From Kordia antarctica (GTDB lineage Bacteria > Bacteroidota > Bacteroidia > Flavobacteriales > Flavobacteriaceae), in NCBI RefSeq assembly GCF_009901525.1, contig NZ_CP019288.1, forward strand, positions 2,261,501 through 2,325,500: a DNA stretch of 64,000 nt, read 5' to 3'. Shown here in pieces: positions 47,125-55,482 of the stretch. Position numbers and translations under genes: made by a program. Within the stretch, counting starts at the first letter, position 1; the number at the start of each line of letters is the position of its first letter. Below the pieces are notes generated by a model, which ran no database searches, was not told where the DNA came from, and saw nothing but the letters and a program-made list of their open reading frames with translations.

Positions 47125-48714
47125 CCAAAAAACTTTTGCTAAATTTTCTCCAAGGCTTACGTAAGCGAATTTATTATGTTTACCCGTAATTTCTTCGTTC
47201 TCTTTTGGATTTAAAACCTCTGATAATGAACTAATTAAACTCAATACAGGGTTTAACTCAAGACTTAGATAGCTGTCTTTTTCACGGCTATACCGTATTC
47301 CGTGTGGAAATAGTAAGTCTTGTAGTTTTTGTTTGTTCACATAGTTTGATAACTCCCATGTTTTATGCAAGTTAGAAACTAATTTTATAGAATTATCCAT
47401 ATACAAATTAAACTTAGATTTTTCTATGCTGTTATTTTTGATTTCCTTTTCTATTGCTTCTTGTTCTAGCTTTAGTTTTTTGCTAAACTTTGTGTAAAGT
47501 TCCATATTTATTTCACCATATACAAAACGTTCCTCTACTTTTTCTAGCTTCTCTTTAATAGCGTTTAGGTTATACTTTAATTGCTCTGTAACATCCTTAT
47601 TTGATTCATTATGATATTCAAATACATAGTTCAGTTGACACTTTAACGGTGCTATGAATTTTTTGGCTACCTCTAAAGTACTTAATAAGTTTTTGAATTT
47701 CTCATTCAATTTATCTGCACGGCTATAACCACTACAGCCTTTTGCATTGCATCTATAATAGTTAATCTTATATATTTTCTCTGTATATCCTGTTATTGGT
47801 TTTTCGCATCTATCACATTTAATAAATCCTTTCATCGGTAAATGTATGTTGTGCTTAGTGTGCTTAAAACCACCACCATTTTTTTCGTTGATGTTATTTA
47901 CTTTTAAAAACAACCCTTTTGATACAATTGGTTTGTGATTTCCTTGTACAACTTGTCCATCCAGTAAGCTATTTGCAATGAGTCCACAATATACAGGATT
48001 GCGAAACATATCGGTAAGGCGTGGCGCATATAGTTTGAGTCCGTAATTTTTAAGTCGTTTTAGAATCTCGACATTTGATATGTTTTCGTTGGCTTTCCAT
48101 TCAAATGCTTTGCGAACTAACTTCGTTTTTTCGTTGTGTATAAGAATCGGTCTATTTTGTTCGTCTCTAGCGTTTTTATATCCAAGTGGAGCGTTTCCAA
48201 TATAGAAACCTTGTAAAAGACGTTGTTTCATTCCTGTGACTGTTTTGTCACGCCTTTGGTCATTATCATATTTACTAAATAGTAAATTCAGATTTTGAAA
48301 GAATGTACCTGTTGATGTTTTGGTGTCCATTGGTTGTGTGACTGAAATTACATTGATACCCTTTTTTTGTAATTTCTCAACGGTAGTAATAGCACTTGCG
48401 CCCGCCCTAGAAAAACGATCTATACTGTATACAATGATCGTTGCTATCTTTTTTTGTCGTACAAAGCTTAGCATTTTTTGAAACTGCTTGCGGTCATCTG
48501 TTTTAGCGCTTTCATACGTACCACCAAAATAGCCCGATATATCTAGCTTTGCCCTCTTTGCATAAGCGGTACAATATTCATTTTGACTTTCAAGACTCGT
48601 ATTGTCTTTTTGTTTTGAACCCGAAACTCTTGTGTAGATAACGGCTTTATTGTTAGTAATAGCTGATTTATTGCTTTTCTTTGCAAAGCTTTGAAATTGA
48701 GTCAGATTGCCCAT
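47119..48714 (-). CDS. Large serine recombinase
   Basis: A 531-residue site-specific recombinase. The catalytic resolvase domain shows AVIYTRVSGSKQKDNTSLESQ (nucleophile Ser31), IIVYSIDRFSRAG and the helix E region. A recombinase domain follows, with PLGYKNARDEQNRP and LTDMFRNPVYCGLIA. The zinc ribbon is CDRCEKP...YYRCNAKGC, and beyond it lies a coiled-coil-like stretch (about 360-430, NLNAIKEKLEKVEERF...LKLEQEAIEKEI). This domain order is that of phage and mobile-element integrases, which act as attP x attB integrases. The start overlaps the end of the preceding small gene by 47 bases. It probably moved the island to its right. Confidence 0.93.
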   Translation of the reverse strand: MGNLTQFQSFAKKSNKSAITNNKAVIYTRVSGSKQKDNTSLESQNEYCTAYAKRAKLDISGYFGGTYESAKTDDRKQFQKMLSFVRQKKIATIIVYSIDRFSRAGASAITTVEKLQKKGINVISVTQPMDTKTSTGTFFQNLNLLFSKYDNDQRRDKTVTGMKQRLLQGFYIGNAPLGYKNARDEQNRPILIHNEKTKLVRKAFEWKANENISNVEILKRLKNYGLKLYAPRLTDMFRNPVYCGLIANSLLDGQVVQGNHKPIVSKGLFLKVNNINEKNGGGFKHTKHNIHLPMKGFIKCDRCEKPITGYTEKIYKINYYRCNAKGCSGYSRADKLNEKFKNLLSTLEVAKKFIAPLKCQLNYVFEYHNESNKDVTEQLKYNLNAIKEKLEKVEERFVYGEINMELYTKFSKKLKLEQEAIEKEIKNNSIEKSKFNLYMDNSIKLVSNLHKTWELSNYVNKQKLQDLLFPHGIRYSREKDSYLSLELNPVLSLISSLSEVLNPKENEEITGKHNKFAYVSLGENLAKVFWF

Positions 48715-48871
48715 AGTTGGTAATGATGTTATGAGTTAATAATGATAATTCTTTTAAAGTGTTTATAATTTCAATTGCTTGTTCATTAGACACATCAGCG
48801 AATCCGTCGAAGCTTTTTAATTCTTCAATAGAAATCGTTTTTAATGTTGTTGTATCTTTTACATTTTTCAT
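48668..48871 (-). CDS. Small protein upstream of recombinase
   Basis: A 67-residue frame (MKNVKDTTTLKTISIEELKSFDGFADVSNEQAIEIINTLKELSLL...) whose last 47 bases overlap the recombinase gene in another frame. The amphipathic helices and good composition suggest a real gene. Tight overlap points to coupled translation and a role with the recombinase, for example as a directionality or control factor, but no family is recognised. Confidence 0.6.
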   Translation of the reverse strand: MKNVKDTTTLKTISIEELKSFDGFADVSNEQAIEIINTLKELSLLTHNIITNYGQSDSISKLCKEKQ

Positions 48872-49439
48872 TTATAGGAACTATTGTATTACATCTTACC
48901 GCTAATACGTGGCTAGATGCTGTTATTCCCTTTTTAAAAATTGTAGAATTATTTGAAATCATATCTTCAATATTACAAAGAATTGAAACTAATTCCAATG
49001 ATTCTACAACAAATTAATAGTTAAAATCTTACAATTTTAGATTAAGGAATATTATTGTATGTTTTATTTATTATAATGATCACTTCACGATAAAGTGATT
49101 ATCTCTTACTATTGTATGTTTAAATTGTTTATTGATTCTATTATGTTCAAAACTTCTGGAATGATTTATTTGATAAATTCTTTATTGGTTTATAATTTTT
49201 ACATATTGTTTCTTTTTAAGGTTACTGACTATTTTTCAGGTACTCAAAGTCTCTAAACTTTGAAGTAATATTTAATTCATGAGGTCTCTAAACCGTTATA
49301 GAATACAAATATGGAATGAATTGATTAAACATCATTTGTTCACTTTTGGTACTCGGTACGTAAAAACTGTAAGTCATTGATTTTATATGATTCTTTGAAA
49401 AGCAGTACAATTAGTTTTCTCCGAAAAATTGACTTTATT

Positions 49440-50020
49440 AGTTAGTAATGATAGTTCTATTTTAAAGCTTGCATAAATTCTTTATGTCTTTATGATTACA
49501 AAGATTCTATATAAAACTGAAATATCATTTGTAAAATTTTGGTTCCGAACCAAAGACTCGAAAGGGAAGGCTATGACTAAGAAAATGGTTAAAAAAGCAC
49601 ACATAATTACTGATTTTTTTATTTCTTTTTTTAAGGTTAAACATTCGTTTTAATTACGCCAACTCATTTTTTATGATCGTTATACTTATATGACAATTTC
49701 TTAAATACAGTTTGATGCGTTTATGAATACAAAGATTTAAAACAAAACTGAGATATCATTTGTACGCATTTTGTATCATACAAATGCCTTTAAAGGCAAT
49801 ACTATTGCTTAGAAAACAGTTCAAAAAGCACATAGAATTACTGTTTTTATTATTTCTTTTTTTAAGGTTCAACATTCGTTTTAATTACGCCAGCTCATTT
49901 TTTAGGATCGTTATACTTATAGGATAATTTCTTTAATACAGTTTGACGCGTTTGTGAGTACAAAGATTTAAAACAAAACTGAGTTATCATTTGTAAAATT
50001 TTGTGTACTACACAAAAGTC
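49440..50020. repeat. 231-bp tandem repeat with unit-specific palindromes
   Basis: Two well-conserved units and one decayed unit, in exact 231-base register. AAGGTT-AACATTCG starts at 49633 and 49864. TGA-TACAAAGATT starts at 49493, 49724 and 49955. Each unit carries a palindrome centred on a C at 49546, 49777 and 50008. The arms differ between units (TTTGGTTC, TTTGTAT, TTTTGTGTA) yet each pairs perfectly with its own partner. A fourth, degraded unit may lie near 49331-49365. Confidence 0.85.
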
Positions 50021-50167
50021 TTTAAGCGATTGTAAATTCTATGAAATTAGCTTGAAAATGGAACGGTCTTTTGAACTGAATTTTTCAGCTATTTTGAAGA
50101 ATGGAATAGACGTATTTTCCATTAAGAAAACTAAAGCTGTTTTTTATTTTTTTTCAAAAAAATCATA

Positions 50168-50175
50168 GAAAAATC
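50168..50175. repeat. IS66 target-site duplication, left
   Basis: GAAAAATC directly abuts the left inverted repeat and is repeated exactly at 52663-52670. Eight bases is the duplication length of IS66-family elements. Confidence 0.92.
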
Positions 50176-50215
50176 GTAAGCCTTCGGTAAACTGCATATT
50201 GCAGAGAATCTTTGA

Positions 50216-50584
50216 GTGGATTATTTTAGTCAGATGAAAAACTCCAAGAAACAAGAGCGTATGTTTGCCTTGATAGAAATGATGTACTTAGAAGATATCG
50301 ATCAGAAATATTTTTGTGAGCGTGAAGATATCAAGCTGGCTACTTTAAAATATTGGCTGAAACACTATCATCTTGAAAAGAAATTAGATCAAGCGGAAAT
50401 TCATCCTAGAGAAGAACCATCTTGGAGTAAATTTATTCCTATTGAAGTTGATATGCCCATGACTACTTCTGATTCATCAATTAAAATTGAATATCCAAAC
50501 GGTGTTCGTCTACATTTAGATACCTGTTTATTAAATCAAAAGACTCTTTGCTCATTAACTCAACTTATATCATGTTTGGACTAG
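50216..50584 (+). CDS. IS66 accessory protein TnpA
   Basis: A 122-residue first open frame of the IS66 element. It starts with GTG at 50216 or ATG at 50234 (MKNSKKQERMFALIEMMY). The N-terminal helix-turn-helix-like part (FCEREDIKLATLKYWLKHYHLEKK) is typical of IS66 OrfA. Family accessory proteins are needed for transposition together with TnpB, though their exact roles are unclear. Its end overlaps the tnpB start. Confidence 0.88.
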   Translation: MDYFSQMKNSKKQERMFALIEMMYLEDIDQKYFCEREDIKLATLKYWLKHYHLEKKLDQAEIHPREEPSWSKFIPIEVDMPMTTSDSSIKIEYPNGVRLHLDTCLLNQKTLCSLTQLISCLD

Positions 50585-50925
50585 GAATTTCACACCGTTA
50601 TCATTTATATAGTCACCCCACCGATATGCGTAAGAGTTTTGATGGTCTAGCAGGTATTATCCAAAAAGAACTCAACGGCTCTGCTCTGGATGGAACTGCA
50701 TATATATTTATCAACAAATCACGTGATAAAGTAAAAATATTACATTGGGAAGATGGTGGTTTTGTGTTGTATTATAAACGCTTGGAATCTGGTCGCTTTG
50801 AGTTGCCTGTATATGATGCTTCTGTGATGGGTATTACTCTTAGTTATTCGCAATTGGTGTTACTTATCGATGGTATTTCAATCTCTCATATTCGTAGAAA
50901 AAAGCGATATCAAATACCTGCATAA
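50572..50925 (+). CDS. IS66 accessory protein TnpB
   Basis: A 117-residue protein. I start at ATG 50572 (MFGLGISHRYHLYSHPTDMRKSFDGLAGIIQ), which restores the family N-terminus. It overlaps tnpA by 13 bases, implying coupled translation. Signature residues are PTDMRKSFDGL, FINKSRDKVKILHWEDGGFVLYYKRLESGRFE and the C-terminal GISISHIRRKKRY. This is the most conserved IS66 accessory family. Confidence 0.95.
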   Translation: MFGLGISHRYHLYSHPTDMRKSFDGLAGIIQKELNGSALDGTAYIFINKSRDKVKILHWEDGGFVLYYKRLESGRFELPVYDASVMGITLSYSQLVLLIDGISISHIRRKKRYQIPA

Positions 50926-50974
50926 ATTGTTGTAAAACATTGTTTTTTCTAAGGAGTATTTGTATTTTTAACAT

Positions 50975-52462
50975 GTGAAAACATCCTTATCTACAGTGGT
51001 TATCGATCAAGATTATGTTCAGATTCCTAAATCAGAATATGAACAGTTACTCTCTAACTATCAAAATTTAGAATTACAGTTATCTGAGTTAAAACGCCTT
51101 ATTTTTGGTAGTAAAAGCGAACGATTTGTTCCTAACACAGATGCACTTCAATTAGGACTATTTACAGAAGAAACTTCTGAGCAGACAGCGGTAGTACAAC
51201 AGCAGATTAGTTACAATCGGTCAAAAACAAAAAAGCATCCTATTCGTTTACCATTAGCTTCGCATTTACCAAGAGTTGAAGAAATAGTAGAACCTGTGCA
51301 TATTGCTCAAGGTAGTATTAAAATAGGTGAAGAAATTACAGAAGTATTGGAGTATACGCCTTCTAGGGTCTATGTTCGTAAAATTATTCGTCCAAAATAT
51401 GCATTACCAAATGATGCAGGAATCGTTATTGCTTCACTTCCTAGCATGATCTTGCCAAAATCCAATGTTGGAGCTGGATTATTAGCCCATATTTGTGTCA
51501 GCAAGTTCGTGGATCATCTTCCTTTTTATCGTCAGATACAAATTTTAAAAAGAGAAGACGTTGTTGTAGCAATGTCATCAATGACAGGTTGGTTTTCTAA
51601 AGGAGTAACACAATTGGAGGTATTATATGAAGTCCTACAAAAAGTAGTATTACAAAGTCAGTACCTCCAAGGGGACGAGTCGCCGATCAAAGTTCAAGAC
51701 AATCATAAAAACGGAAGCTTGCATACAGGATATCATTGGGTATTCCATGCACCAGTGGAACGATTAGTATTATTTAAGTACGATCCTAGCAGGTCAGCAA
51801 AAGTTCCAAAAGATTTTTTACAACAGTTTAGCGGAACATTGCAAACTGATGGATATAGAGCATACCAAAATCTAAGTACCAAACATCCGATAAAGCTCTT
51901 GGCTTGCATGGCACATGCCAGGCGCTATTTTGAAAAAGCACTTGATAATGATAACGCAAGAGCCAGCCATGCTATGGGGCAAATCCAAAAACTATATGCC
52001 ATAGAGCGAAAAATAAAAGAGCGTACTACAAATACACAGACCATAAAACGCTATAGAGAGTTATGTGCGAAGCCTATTTTAGAAAAGCTTCATACTTGGA
52101 TGCAACAAGAGTACAGTAAAGTATTGCCTAAAAGCGCTATTGGAAAGGCTTTTGCGTATAGTTTAAACTTGTGGGATAAGCTAAGCGCTTACACACAAGA
52201 TGGAAAGTATCTGATTGATAACAACCTAATAGAAAATGCAATTAGACCACTGGCACTCGGGCGCAAAAATTATCTCTTCGCGGGATCTCACAAGGCTGCA
52301 CAACATGCAGCTATCATGTATTCTTTCTTTGCTACTTGTAAAATCAATGATGTAAATCCGTATCTGTGGCTACATGATGTCTTTAAAAGATTACCTGAGC
52401 ATAAAGCCAATAAATTAGAAGAATTACTACCACAAAATTGGAAAAATCCAGCAGTAGTTTAA
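50975..52462 (+). CDS. IS66 transposase (TnpC)
   Basis: A 495-residue DDE transposase starting at GTG 50975; AAGGAG lies 18 bases upstream. The N-terminus has a coiled coil (SEYEQLLSNYQNLELQLSELKRLIFGSKSERF). A zinc-finger-like/linker region and the catalytic core follow. The acidic triad is likely in LQGDESPIKV (D), LQTDGYRAYQ (D) and DNNLIENAIRPLALGRKNYLFAGS (E). It is full length for IS66, so the element could be active. Confidence 0.95.
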   Translation: MKTSLSTVVIDQDYVQIPKSEYEQLLSNYQNLELQLSELKRLIFGSKSERFVPNTDALQLGLFTEETSEQTAVVQQQISYNRSKTKKHPIRLPLASHLPRVEEIVEPVHIAQGSIKIGEEITEVLEYTPSRVYVRKIIRPKYALPNDAGIVIASLPSMILPKSNVGAGLLAHICVSKFVDHLPFYRQIQILKREDVVVAMSSMTGWFSKGVTQLEVLYEVLQKVVLQSQYLQGDESPIKVQDNHKNGSLHTGYHWVFHAPVERLVLFKYDPSRSAKVPKDFLQQFSGTLQTDGYRAYQNLSTKHPIKLLACMAHARRYFEKALDNDNARASHAMGQIQKLYAIERKIKERTTNTQTIKRYRELCAKPILEKLHTWMQQEYSKVLPKSAIGKAFAYSLNLWDKLSAYTQDGKYLIDNNLIENAIRPLALGRKNYLFAGSHKAAQHAAIMYSFFATCKINDVNPYLWLHDVFKRLPEHKANKLEELLPQNWKNPAVV

Positions 52463-52662
52463 ATTGTTAAAGAAATACCATTTTCTTAGCAGAATCTCTC
52501 CAATACTAAGAATAGCTTAAAATCAGACACCTATCTAAGAACTAGAAATACTAAGCTTGCTAACTATCAGTGTAATACGGTTTTTCATAACTCCTTTTAT
52601 GTAAAATACAGTCTTACAAAATCATCCTGAAATATGCAATACGGGTTTTACCGAGTGCTTAC

Positions 52663-52670
52663 GAAAAATC
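52663..52670. repeat. IS66 target-site duplication, right
   Basis: GAAAAATC, identical to 50168-50175. Confidence 0.92.
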
Positions 52671-52763
52671 AATCCACATTGACCCTTATTTTATTAAATA
52701 CTATTTATCATTTAATTATATTTTTTTCAAAAACTTTTCAGAATTTTTTTTCAAAAAATAAAC

Positions 52764-52998
52764 TTCAAAAAACAGCCTTTTTTCAGAAAAACAGCAAGAA
52801 TTTGGTGTTTTAATTTGAAATTCAGTTAAAAAGTGAAAGTGATTTGACCTTTTCGAAAAAAAATAAAACCACTTTTACTTTTTTTTATAATTCACTGAAT
52901 TACAATTAGTTAATTTTTAAAAAAACAAATTAAAAAATTGAATTAAAAAACGAATATATTTTTTTCATAATTTAATTTCAAAAAACAGCCTTTTTTCA
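52764..52998. repeat. 22-base direct repeat pair, TTCAAAAAACAG/CCTTTTTTCA
   Basis: Identical 22-base copies at 52764-52785 and 52977-52998, 213 bases apart. Each can fold (A6-CAGCC-T6). An imperfect inverted repeat with ends AATTCAGT (52819-52826) and ACTGAATT (52894-52901) lies between them. Confidence 0.7.
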
Positions 52999-53422
52999 AA
53001 AAAATAGGTCGTTTTTCAAATTATTTAATAAAAAATTTGAACAAAATTAAAATTTTTCATTCAGTGATCAGTTTTAAAAAAAGAATTGAAAAAAATATTT
53101 ACGTTCTGATTTGCATAAAAAAATAACGTTGCGATCCTCAAATTGGATACCCAATTTCAGCGATAAAAAATGAATACTGATTTTCGATTTACTTAAAGTA
53201 TTACTTTAAGGTTCTTGACACGTTCATTTATCTTTTTTTTAAAGATATTTCAATGTTCTTTTTCACCTTTATTTTTGTAAATGAGATGTAGAAGTTTAAA
53301 ATAATAAACTCGAAAATTTTGAGACATTGAGTACTTAAAAAATGACCCATTGAAAGCGTTTTCAATTTGAATAGAACTTATCGTATTCTATGATAAAAGC
53401 AAATAAAAATCTATCTATTTTC

Positions 53423-53645
53423 ACAACTAATCACTAAGTGATGAGTAATTTTTTTCAACTTGTTCTTTAGCAATAAGTTGATATGAAAAACTAAATTCTT
53501 CACTATCTGCTTAATGATGAGTTCCTTTTGTATCTAAATTTCAGCTTACTGCTTAACAGTGAGTTGATTTTTCTTTATTATTTAAGGCTTAATGATGAAT
53601 GAAAAATAAAGGTTAAAACAACTCATTGCTTAGTGATAAGTTAGG
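53423..53645. repeat. Array of six degenerate palindromic units
   Basis: Units begin near 53423, 53456, 53499, 53541, 53583 and 53619. Each is a variation on AACT-AT-GCTTA-TGAT-AGTT with partly self-complementary ends, for example ACTAATCACT/AGTGATGAGT in unit 1 and CAGCTTACTG/CAGTGAGTTG in unit 4. Steps are 33-43 bases. The arms differ between units while pairing is largely kept. Confidence 0.6.
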
Positions 53646-53659
53646 TTTTATGATAAAAC

Positions 53660-53690
53660 AAAAGCTTCAATAATTACAATTGAAGCTTTT
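53660..53690. terminator. Hairpin, possible bidirectional terminator
   Basis: AAAAGCTTCAA (53660-53670), 9-base loop, TTGAAGCTTTT (53680-53690), an 11-bp perfect stem ending in a short T run. No gene directly precedes it on either strand, apart from the palindrome array. Confidence 0.45.
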
Positions 53691-53822
53691 AAAAATATAT
53701 CAAAACATGGTTTCTTTTAAAGAAAAGAAAACTTTGTAAATCTTGTTATTTTATAAGCAATACCAAACACATGGTTTTATCTTCACAACTAAGTTTACTA
53801 AAATGCGAGAATACATTTTCTC

Positions 53823-53917
53823 ATTACGGAAACCCGTAAGTTTATTGCGTTTTTTATTTGTAGGCAACAAGCTTAGCTATTGTAAAACTGTATCTATTTT
53901 ACGGTATTACCGTAATG
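53823..53917. repeat. Pair of TTACGG palindromes
   Basis: Site 1 is TTACGG-AAAC-CCGTAA (53823-53838). Site 2 is TTACGGTA-T-TACCGTAA, ending at 53915. Both sit in longer inverted context: CTCATTACGG at 53820-53829 faces CCGTAATGAG at 53910-53919. Site spacing is about 80 bases. Confidence 0.6.
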
Positions 53918-54081
53918 AGTTGCTTTTTAGACTTTTATCTTTGATGCTGAATTTACACTTTACTAAATATGATAAATTAAATCATAATAAAAGCCAAGGT
54001 TTTATACTTTATTCATTGAAATACTTTACGTATTATTAGTAATTTACAGACTAGTAAAACCTAATTTAAGTATAACTTATT

Positions 54082-54176
54082 ATGAAAAAAAGATTCAACA
54101 GTTGGGGGTATCCATTTTGTTTTCAGTAATGTATACAAATTGAACACTTGAAGCTTAAACGAAGAAGATAACACTA
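54082..54176 (+). pseudogene. Remnant of small lipoprotein gene (copy 1)
   Basis: It aligns with the intact 46-residue lipoprotein gene at 55933. The start ATGAAAAAA is kept at 54082, but the frame stops after 15 codons (TAA at 54127-54129). The signal-peptide portion is diverged and a base is missing near 54151 in the GAAGCTTAAACG stretch. The downstream part (GAAGATAACACTATTGAAACC) is still nearly identical to copy 2. Copy 1 therefore seems to have lost this lipoprotein. Confidence 0.55.
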
Positions 54177-54800
54177 TTGAAACCATTGACAAAAATAAAA
54201 TTCAACATCCAAACGATAGGAGATATTTTAAAAATTATTTCTTTAGTAATTGGTGCTTTAATAGCTTTTACAGCACCATTTATTCACATGTGCTTTGATA
54301 AAAGTTCTGAAGTTGAAGTTTTCGGATATTACAATGCTCGAATGTTCTGCTATGCAATAGGCATGCCTGTAACTCTCTTTTTTTCTGCTCTTTTTGTTTC
54401 TTTCAGTTCAATGTTTATTCATATTAAAATTTTCAGAAAAATTATGTCTATTATTTCATACATGATTTTATCTATTTCAATTTATTATATAATTTGGAGT
54501 ATCTGGGCAAGGAAAGATTTTCCCAAACCTTATTACTATACTTCTATCATTATCTTATCACTAATTTCTAGTTATCTATTGTTTTTATTAATAAAGAGAA
54601 CAACTAAAAATACCATTAGACTTTCTAATATTGCTAGAGATCTAAAGTCTTTAGAAGTAGAGTCAAAAACTATAAATGACATTGCTAATATTATGCCTTC
54701 AAAAGACGAAACAGTCACCTATAAAGCAATGATTGATGTTACTGGAGAAAATATTGGAGAATCTATTAAGAAAATTGACAACGAAATAAATAAAGACTAA
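54177..54800 (+). CDS. Four-helix membrane protein, module copy 1
   Basis: A 207-residue protein with four hydrophobic segments (about 17-38, 52-76, 86-108, 117-137). A cytoplasmic tail of about 65 charged residues follows (SLEVESKTINDIANIMPSKDETVTYKAMIDVTGENIGESIKKIDNEINKD). No known family is recognised. The start is TTG at 54177. No ATG exists in frame before residue 38. Three of the first substitutions against copy 2 fall in third codon positions of this frame, which supports translation from at least here. It is 94 percent identical to the protein at 56024 and followed 14 bases later by the 64-residue gene. A pore-forming effector, immunity or sensor role is possible but unproven. Confidence 0.75.
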   Translation: MKPLTKIKFNIQTIGDILKIISLVIGALIAFTAPFIHMCFDKSSEVEVFGYYNARMFCYAIGMPVTLFFSALFVSFSSMFIHIKIFRKIMSIISYMILSISIYYIIWSIWARKDFPKPYYYTSIIILSLISSYLLFLLIKRTTKNTIRLSNIARDLKSLEVESKTINDIANIMPSKDETVTYKAMIDVTGENIGESIKKIDNEINKD

Positions 54801-54814
54801 GAATCTTTAGAGTC

Positions 54815-55009
54815 ATGGAGAACGAGGAATTAGAAAATATTAAAAATGAACTCCTAAAAAAGTTAGAGTCAGAATTTAAAGAATCTGAAACTATTCAATG
54901 GTTTGTAGAAATAGAGATCAAAAGACTCACAACAAAAGAAACTGATTATTCAGAAATAAAGAAAATTGCAAGATTGACCTCAAAAATTTTAAAAGGCAAA
55001 AAAAAATAA
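54815..55009 (+). CDS. 64-residue charged protein, module copy 1
   Basis: A short cytoplasmic protein, mainly helical and rich in Glu and Lys (NIKNELLKKLESEFKESETIQWFVEIEIKRLTTKETDYSEIKKIARLTSKILKGKKK). Its copy at 56662 differs only at residues 2 and 3. The DNA differs by few bases, at least one silent, so selection or very recent copying keeps it. It lies 14 bases after the membrane gene, and its stop is three bases from the convergent regulator stop. No family is known. It may be a partner or antidote of the membrane protein, which is inference from pairing only. Confidence 0.75.
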   Translation: MENEELENIKNELLKKLESEFKESETIQWFVEIEIKRLTTKETDYSEIKKIARLTSKILKGKKK

Positions 55010-55012
55010 CCT

Positions 55013-55465
55013 CTATTCGCTATTTTTCTGTTTGTCGTCTTTTAATTGATTTTTCAATGCGTTAAAAATATTTTCATCATTTAATATATTGAGTAGTTTG
55101 TGTGTGAAAAAATTGTTTATCTCTTTTCCAATTATAAGGGTTAAAGCTTTTTTTACTTTTTCATCATTCACTAGTGAATTAAGCAAACTCAAACTAAAAT
55201 CAGGATTACTATTCAAAATATTAATATCTATTTGCTGATCTTCACTTAAATTATACATATTCCCTTTTCCCGTCAATAACCAAGTTGGATTTACTTCTTT
55301 ATAAGCATTGAGATATTTTTCTATGTTTAACTCAGTAAGACCAGTTTTTTTTCCTAAAACACCATTAGCAATTCCAGTATCTCCATAAAATTTTCGATTA
55401 CTAATCCCTTTATCTTTTAGATGTTTGAGTATTCTTAATTTAATTTTAGAGGAAAATCGCTCCAT
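55013..55465 (-). CDS. XRE-type regulator, module copy 1
   Basis: A 150-residue protein with an N-terminal phage-repressor-like helix-turn-helix of a kind frequent in Bacteroidota (LKDKGISNRKFYGDTGIANGVLGKKTGLTELNIEKYLNAYKEVNPTWLLTGKGNMYNL, about 15-73). A C-terminal helical region follows (SLLNSLVNDEKVKKALTLIIGKEINNFFTHKLLNILNDENIFNALKNQL). It is convergent with the 64-residue gene. A palindrome at 55488-55507, directly upstream, is the likely operator. It probably represses itself and a rightward promoter that overlaps the palindrome. Confidence 0.85.
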   Translation of the reverse strand: MERFSSKIKLRILKHLKDKGISNRKFYGDTGIANGVLGKKTGLTELNIEKYLNAYKEVNPTWLLTGKGNMYNLSEDQQIDINILNSNPDFSLSLLNSLVNDEKVKKALTLIIGKEINNFFTHKLLNILNDENIFNALKNQLKDDKQKNSE

Positions 55466-55482
55466 ATTGTTTAATTATTGAG

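Larger units (their letters stand above)
48872..50175. other. Non-coding repeat region left of IS66
   Basis: About 1.3 kb without a supported gene. Bases 48872-49300 are AT-rich and show nothing clear. From about 49330 a 231-bp tandem repeat runs to about 50020, and the IS66 target duplication begins at 50168. The 231-bp array is listed separately. Confidence 0.8.
50176..52662 (+). mobile_element. Intact IS66-family insertion sequence, 2487 bp
   Basis: It is bounded by imperfect terminal inverted repeats: the left begins GTAAGCCTTCGGTAAA (50176), and the complement of the right end begins GTAAGCACTCGGTAAA (from 52662). They agree at 22 of the first 28 positions. An exact 8-bp duplication GAAAAATC flanks it. 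It contains tnpA, tnpB and tnpC homologues in order, all open. The perfect duplication suggests recent insertion into the repeat region. Confidence 0.95.
52671..54176. other. Very AT-rich non-coding region with several repeat families
   Basis: About 1.5 kb with no supported gene. It includes a 22-base direct repeat (52764-52785 and 52977-52998), an imperfect inverted repeat (52819-52901), an array of six degenerate palindromes (53423-53645), a hairpin (53660-53690) and two TTACGG palindromes (53823-53917). An open frame at 53743-54039 has no start context or protein-like composition and crosses the TTACGG palindromes. I treat it as chance. Confidence 0.75.

Noticed and set aside
49440-50020. 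Tandem 231-base units as CRISPR or type III toxin-antitoxin repeats
   Set aside because: The period is far too long for either, and no Cas or ToxN-like nuclease gene is adjacent.
53423-53645. Possible CRISPR array
   Set aside because: The units are degenerate, spacing varies from 33 to 43 bases, the intervening sequence is not spacer-like, and no cas gene is in the window.
53743-54039. 98-codon open frame in the AT-rich gap
   Set aside because: It begins at a non-ATG codon without a binding site, has biased Phe/Leu/Tyr composition from AT-rich DNA, and crosses the TTACGG palindromes. I see no protein family in it.
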